Assembly: GCF_003086295.3 (NCBI RefSeq)
Contig: NC_092054.1
Coordinates: forward strand, 33,386,393 to 33,450,392
Direction of reading: 5' to 3'
From: Arachis hypogaea
Lineage: Eukaryota; Streptophyta; Magnoliopsida; Fabales; Fabaceae
DNA length: 64,000 nt
The notes under the pieces were generated by a model. That model saw only the letters and a program-made list of their open reading frames with translations, did not search any database and was not told the origin of the DNA. The position numbers and the translations under genes were made by a program. Shown in pieces: positions 58,531-64,000 of this stretch (the first letter of the stretch is position 1; each line of letters begins with the position of its first letter).

Positions 58531-60365
58531 TGTAACACCCTAATTACCCTAAGCCTTACCTCATGCCGTAAAGCACAGGTTAATCAGAGGTCACAATAAT
58601 CCTAAGGCTTTTACATTAATATGTATATATAGAAATAATAATTCTAGAAGCCCAATGAAGAAGTAAGCTCAAAAACAGAGTTTCAAAAGCACGAAACGTT
58701 CACACGAAGCTACACGAATCGAGGCACAAGATATAGATACGAGATATCAAGACGTATATAGATATATAAGTAGGATAGTCATAAAGTACTAGCCGCAACC
58801 TACGGAGTTTAAGCCGACTAGTATGTACAGACATACAGAGTTTTGAAAGTAAAAATAACTTATACCATATCTCTCTCAAAGTAAGCCTCTAAGGCAAATA
58901 TAAGTACAAAAGTGAGAGAACTAATTCAAAATAACCAAAAGACTCTAAAACATGATAAAGGTCATCCGCTTTGTCACCATCAAGCAACTCACCGAGGTGG
59001 ATTACGCCATGCATCTGAAAAATAACAACAAAGTATGGAATGAGAACCGGAGGTTCTCAGTATGGTAATAGTGCCCAATAAACCTAAATGATGTTCATAC
59101 ACCTCCCAATTCATTCCTCATCCTACCATCATGCAATTTCACTAATTTCATCCAAAATTCTCCCTTACCTTCCTCAAATTATCAATGTTTACACTCCAAG
59201 CATCATTTCTCCATTTCCAACATTTATCAATATCAATAAGCTAATAATTCACTATCAACACTCCAATCATCATTTTCAAACCTCATTTCAATAATGAATA
59301 ACAACATCAAAGTTCAACATCATAATTCATTGAATCAACAACACCATCATGCATAATCAAATTCAACAATTCCCAACAATCAATTCAATCCTATCCTAAG
59401 GTCTACTAGCCTAAGTATCTAGAAATATTATATATTACATAGAGAAAACCGGAACCGTATCTTGGCCGATTTTCAATATATGCTATACACCAAAACTTGG
59501 ATCCCACAAGCTTCCTAAAGCCAAGGCAACTCCAACAAGCACCAATGTTCAAACTAACATAATATATTTTATAAAAATCAAAACCTACTACTCACAATAT
59601 ATCAATTTACAAGGGTTCTTGAGAAACCATACCTTATCCACTGAAATTTGGGATAGAACCCAATAATTACCCGCTACTAGAGATCACTTAAACAATCAAA
59701 ATCACAAAACTTACTCAAAAACCAATTCCAAAAATGCAGAATTATTAGGGCGGGAACTAGAGCTTGGGTTTCGATTTCTTACCAACAAAGCTTTAATAGA
59801 AACAAAGAGCTCTATGAGAGCTTCGCGTGGTAGCAAACGGCTCGTCAATCGGAGCTCCGTAGCTCAAGATATGGCTCCCGGAAGATGGTGATGAATAGTA
59901 CCACCCTCCCCCCTCTCTCAATCCACTTTTCTCTCTCTCTTTGGTGCTGAAATGAGGATGCAAATCCTCATTAAAGGTCTTATATAGTTGGCCCGGTCCA
60001 ATCCATTAGTGTTTTAGGTCCGTTTGGTCCACTTTGGGCCAAAACCTTTAAGATTAATGCCCGGTTTTCAATTCTCAATTATTTTTGTCCTTTTAAAACA
60101 ATAAATTCAATTTTCAAAATATTATTTTTCGTAAAATATGTTACCGGACAGACTAGAGCCGGTACTGCCAGCTTAAGCACCGGTACACATCTTTACAAAA
60201 AAATCTTTCGCAAAAGATACATTTTCCAACTTAGAAAAATTCATTGAATTCAAATTTCATCTTTTTAGTTTCAAAATATCATTTCTATATTTTTGAATCT
60301 ATCCCGGGAAACTTAAAGTTATTATTATATTAAAGCAGTTTTACATATAAACTCCGGATTTTACA
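58531..60365 (-). repeat. 5' LTR of the gag-only gypsy element
   Basis: 1,835 bp; same ends as the 3' LTR. Confidence 0.92.
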
Positions 60366-60419
60366 GTAGTCGCCGTACACCCTTGCTCATCTTTGAATGC
60401 ATGGAAGACTGTGCAAACT

Positions 60420-60435
60420 TTTAAGTGTGGGGAGG
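60420..60435 (+). other. Internal polypurine-tract motif, third element
   Basis: TTTAAGTGTGGGGAGG, identical to the internal copies at 18801 and 29022, and followed by the same GTCGG context as at 29038. Confidence 0.6.
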
Positions 60436-61448
60436 TCGGTCGTCCGACTGAGCGGCCAATCTTAGGTAAAAATTTTCTAATTCCAAATACTTTCACATTT
60501 TATTTTATTCTATTACTAGGTCTTTTAGAATTCTTAGTTGCCTTTTTCTTGGCTTGTATATATTTTAGAGCTCTATTTGCATTTTTTATTAGTTGATTAC
60601 ATTTCTTTTCATATATGTATATATATAATAAGCTTAGTCAAAATAATAAAATTTTCCAAGGAATTTATCTATAGGGCATCCTAATTGATTTGAGTTAAAA
60701 TATTTTTCATTAAACTTGCTTGAATTATATATTGTGGAACATAATTTTTGAGCTAAGAACATACAATCATGTGAGTTTTTAGCCTAATTGTGTGGTTACA
60801 TTATATTAACCACTATTTTCATTCTTATGTGTGTTATTCTCTTTCTATGAGTGTAATCTTTGATTTGTTTGATTCTTTATGTCCATTGTTTGATGTATAT
60901 ATGCAATTATATGATTGAGACCATCATTTTATTTAGCTCACTTACCCAAATAGCCTACCCTTTTATTTTTCTTTGTTAACCAACTTTGAGCTTATTTAAT
61001 TTCCTTTTGTTCTTTATTTTAGCACATCACAACCCCTAAGTGACAAACAATAAATGTCTTTAATTTGGATCTTTGATTAGCTTTGGCTAGTGAGAGTGTG
61101 TATCATTCAAGTGTGGGAAAGTTTGGGAACATTGGTAGAGATAAAAGTGTATTTTTGTATTTTTGTTAAAGATCTTGGGAATTGAGTACATATTCATGCA
61201 TTCAATACTTAAACCATATGCATTAGTCTTTTGTGTATATATTATACTATATAAAAAAAAAGAGAGAAAAAGAAAATAAAAATAAAAAGAAAAAGAAAAA
61301 AAAGAGAAAAAAAAGCAATAAAAAGAGAACAAAATGCCCCAAAGTAAAGAAATAATAACAATGCATATGTGTTGTGACTAAAAAAGGAATGAATGAGTGT
61401 GTGAAAAAGTAAATAATGGGTAACTAGTTTTGCATTAGTGTTAAATAG

Positions 61449-61950
61449 TGTTCCGAGGGTTACCTGAAACTGAAGGTCGATCTTGGATGAGATCTGCTGT
61501 GGTGGCCGGAACTGTCGTGTCCGACTTGTTGGATTTGATGGTGTTGCTGATCCTTCGTCACTGAAGGGTGGTGGTACCTGCAAGAGACTCCGATGCTTAA
61601 GTTAGCATGGGCTTTAAGCAGGTTTTTAGTAGAATTAGAGCATGAGTTATACCTGGGTACTCCAGTGTATTTATAGTAGTGTGGAGTGAACTTTCTAGAT
61701 AAGATAAGTTAGTTATCTTATCTTATCTTTTAAGTGAGGTCATCTTATCTCTTAGGGGAACCACCCTTAGCTTTTCAGGTTTTAGCTGCCTTTAGATTGG
61801 GCTATGTCCTTTAATTTGGGCCTGTTCGGGCCTCTAATGTCGATTTGGCCAAACTCTTTTAAGGAAGAGGTCGGGGATCCTGACCTGAAGAGGTCGGTTG
61901 CTTTGTCTTCGATCTCCCTAGGTCAGATAGCTCGACCCAGGGTATGAACA
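61449..61950 (+). repeat. Probable LTR of a Tat/Ogre-like element
   Basis: Begins TGTTCCGAGGGTTACC and ends GGTATGAACA (502 bp). A TATTTATAG box is at about 61669. It interrupts the Athila-like internal domain, with AATAG as candidate target duplication on the left. The right end of the whole element is outside the window, so this stays provisional. Confidence 0.5.
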
Positions 61951-63195
61951 GTGCCACTGCTTGAGCTCGATCTTTACTTTTTTTAGGGTCGTGTCTTCAT
62001 ACTTCAACTCTTTTTGGGAGAAGTCGTGCTCGAGCATTTTAGCCTTTTTGTCGATCTTTCGTATAACTCCTGCTGGTCTCCTTTGAATGTGGAGCATTTT
62101 TTTTCTTTTTCTTTGTTTAATTACTGCGCGCGTTGTGCTTCCTTGGGAACGTGTGAGGTTTTAAATGCTCATTAACTCCCCCTTTTGCCGTTTCCCTTCC
62201 TTCCCTCTTGTCCTTTCACTTTGAATTTTGAAGTCTCATCTTTCAGTTTCTTTCTTCCTTTCTTTTTGCTCCTGTTTTGTGGCTTTGCTTTGTTTTTCTT
62301 GACTCTTTGTGTTTCGTCGTTTCACTTCGGAGTGCTTCATCTCCTCTGTCTGCTTCGACTCAAAGGTGTTTGATCATTGCCCCCTTTCTTCCTTGGTTTC
62401 CTTTTCTCCTTATAGGTTGGTATCTCTTCCTCTATACTTTTGTTTCGATAGTTTGTTTTGGTACTGCATGCCCCTGATTTATTGCTTGCTGCAGCATATT
62501 GTCTTTGCACTTTCGCGTCTTTGAGCCTTCAATTTTCCTAGTTTCAAAGCGGCCGTTTGGTGTGGACTGCGTCGTTCTTCTCTTTGAGCCGTCATTATCT
62601 TCTCCTCTGCAGGTTAGTATTTTTTTTCTTTCTTTTTCCTTTTTTGATGACTTATGCATGCTTTTGTAAGGTTTTGACATTGTCCTTGAAAAAACCTTGA
62701 TTCCTCTGTGAAAAGGTTGCATCTTTTTGTATATTGATCCACTATTTTATGATTTTCTTTGTCGCTCATCTTTTGGGAGGAATGTGTGTCTTCTGATGCT
62801 TTTTTCTTTCCTAGGGTTATATTAAGGCCATTCCTGCATTTCTGCGCATCTTCGTTTCTGGGTTTACTACTTTGTTTGAATCGTTTTGGTGAAGAAAAGT
62901 TGTAGTCTTGATGGTCCTTGGTGAAAATTTCTTGCTACTTTGTGATGTTACTAGAGGAGGATTGTTTGTGAGATGGTTAGTGCATAAATCATTGGTTTCC
63001 TTCTTTTCTGTTTCCTGCCTTGCTACTGCCTCCAAAGGGTGCCCCTGGGTTTTAGTGTGAATCCTGGGGTTTCCCTTTTACTGTCGTATCTGACTCTTGA
63101 TGTTCATATGTTATTGCCTGAGTTACTTCCTTATTTGCCCGAGTTGTTTGGTAGTAACTCATTTTCCCTTTTCTTACTGTAGGAATAGTTGTCCC
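61951..63195 (+). other. Leader of the Tat/Ogre-like element
   Basis: Pyrimidine-rich untranslated-like sequence. Open frames at 62185-62524 are hydrophobic low-complexity shadows of T/C-rich DNA. No domain and no clear primer site recognised. Confidence 0.4.
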
Positions 63196-64000
63196 ATGTC
63201 TTCTCGCAAAAATATTGTCGAGATGTCTACCAAGGTCCCGGAGGGCATGTCTGACTGGCTGGATTCTATTGTTTTGATGTGTGTTATGGTGGCTGACCCT
63301 GAATACTGCGTACGACTTAGAAGGCACCATAGAATTTGTAGCGATAGGGATCAAGAGAAAAATTATGAGCTAGTGTCACCTGACCCTGAGGAGAGGGTTA
63401 GCTTTCCCTCTTTGATTCCAGAAGAACATCCATTTTTCTACGCTTACGACTATTTCTTTAGTCAGTTGAATATTACCATTCCCTTCACTCCCTTTGAGAC
63501 CGAGTTGTTGTGGTCCTGTAATGTAGCTCCGTCTCAGCTCCACCCGAATTCTTGGAGTTTTATTAAAATTTTCTAATAGCTGTGTCAAGAACTTGATGTC
63601 CGACCTACCCAAACTCTTTTTCTTTACCTTTTCGTTTTGACGAAGCTTGAGGCAGCAAAGAAGAAATCCTCCTGGGTTTCTTTCCGAGCTGCTCAAGGAA
63701 AGAAAGTTTTTTCTATGTATGACGAATCCTTTAGGGATTTTAAGAACTATTATTTTAAGGTCTGAGCTGCTGAGGGTGTTCACCTTTTTTTCTTGGATGA
63801 GAACAATGAGCCCGCCTTTCCCTTATGCTGGAAAAAGAACGTAGTAGTATCCAGGTATTCCTGGAAAAGTCTGGATGAGGTCGAGCAGACCTTTGTGAAT
63901 GTGTTGGAGGAAAACTGGGGGAACCTCCTCATCTTGATACAAAGAAATTTCTTTCAGATCCTTCCCTTCTTCGAACTAAATTGGGTAGTGGTCGACTTCT
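63196..64000 (+). pseudogene. 'Putative gypsy-type transposon' domain ORF (PF04195-like), broken, runs off the end
   Basis: ATG 63196 (MSSRKNIVEM). Motifs PEGMSDWLDS, DREQEK-like DRDQEKNYEL, FFYAYDYFF and WSCNVAPSQLHPNSW fit the plant domain named putative gypsy-type transposon, usually found at the N-terminal side of Tat/Ogre-like element proteins. A double stop TAA-TAG follows at 63574-63579, yet the same frame goes on with SWVSFRAAQGKK and FSMYDESFRDF to a TGA near 63763, then DENNEPAFPLCW. A frameshift is likely near 63920. It is inactive here. Biochemical role unknown. Confidence 0.7.

Larger units (their letters stand above)
55090..60365 (-). mobile_element. Ty3-gypsy element with gag but no pol
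   Basis: Minus-strand element flanked by a perfect 5-bp duplication GTAGT (55085-55089 and 60366-60370). 5' LTR is 58531-60365 and 3' LTR is 55090-56882, both TG...CA. The internal region is only 1,648 bp: primer site, gag, zinc knuckle, short tail, purine tract. Protease, RT, RNase H and integrase are absent. Confidence 0.93.
52628..61448 (+). mobile_element. Internal 3' domain of an Athila-like element, split by two insertions
   Basis: Segments 52628-52994, 54642-55089 and 60366-61448. Segment 60420-61440 closely parallels 18801-19620 and 29022-29830. It includes TTTAAGTGTGGGGAGG at 60420-60435, the conserved GTGAGTTTT...GTGGTTACATTA region and TTCAAGTGTGGGAAAG at 61106. The interruptions are the solo LTR and the gypsy element. 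Neither LTR of this element is visible; the right edge is another LTR at 61449. Confidence 0.6.

Noticed and set aside
61255..61330. A-rich (AAAAAGAAAAAG) tract as a LINE or SINE tail
   Set aside because: The same A-rich tract occurs at the same position in families 1 and 2 (19567-19600, 29765-29835), so it belongs to the LTR element's internal domain.
62185..62524. Three hydrophobic small ORFs that could be membrane peptides
   Set aside because: Overlapping frames in T/C-rich leader DNA; composition alone gives Phe/Leu/Ser-rich peptides.

Overview
This window looks like an intergenic, transposon-rich stretch of a plant nuclear genome. It is AT-rich, and there is one intron-containing host gene near the left end. 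The rest is mostly nested LTR retrotransposons, a LINE and DNA-transposon remnants. LTRs beginning TGATGAGCGGATAATTT, tRNA-Asp-type primer sites (TGGCGCCGTTGCCGGGG) and CpG-rich palindromes such as ACGCGTACGCGT are, from memory, typical of peanut (Arachis). That taxon assignment is recall, not a database result.

1-9.7 kb: a MITE-like element (723-1511), then a five-exon minus-strand gene (2052-6045) for a predicted 496-residue nuclear protein of unknown function. A MITE lies in its intron 4 and a possible solo copia LTR in its intron 1. Upstream lie a 1.7-kb hAT-like element (6701-8426), a smaller MITE-like element and a (TA)n tract.

9.7-23.2 kb: a decayed L1-type LINE on the minus strand (ORF1, then endonuclease, RT and RNase H). 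It is interrupted by a 572-bp hAT-type MITE (11830-12401, 8-bp duplication ATTTTTAT) and by a 7,690-bp non-autonomous LTR element (13990-21679, 5-bp duplication GTTTA).

24.3-36.4 kb: a Ty1-copia element on the minus strand (24314-36438, duplication ATTTT). It contains a second, related non-autonomous LTR family in a partly tandem arrangement (24781-32309) whose left edge is a deletion junction.

36.4-43.4 kb: AT-rich DNA with an unrecognised ORF and a possible DNA element. Then come two Ty3-gypsy LTRs in opposite orientation and an integrase-end fragment.

43.4-51.8 kb: a third non-autonomous family (LTR, broken gag/protease-like ORF, LTR, then a second primer site). It carries a 63-bp in-frame palindromic tandem repeat.

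51.8-64 kb: fragments of Athila-like elements. They are interrupted by an FIDEL-like solo LTR (52995-54641, duplication CACAT) and by a gag-only gypsy element (55090-60365, duplication GTAGT). A Tat/Ogre-like LTR and a broken 'putative gypsy-type transposon' domain ORF run off the right end.

The most interesting signals are non-coding. Internal copies of the polypurine-tract motif recur at nearly constant spacing in the non-autonomous families, and CpG-rich hairpin-forming palindromes recur in unrelated families. Two LTR families share a core promoter and 5' leader hairpin. The only gene that looks intact in the host sense is the one at 2.0-6.0 kb.
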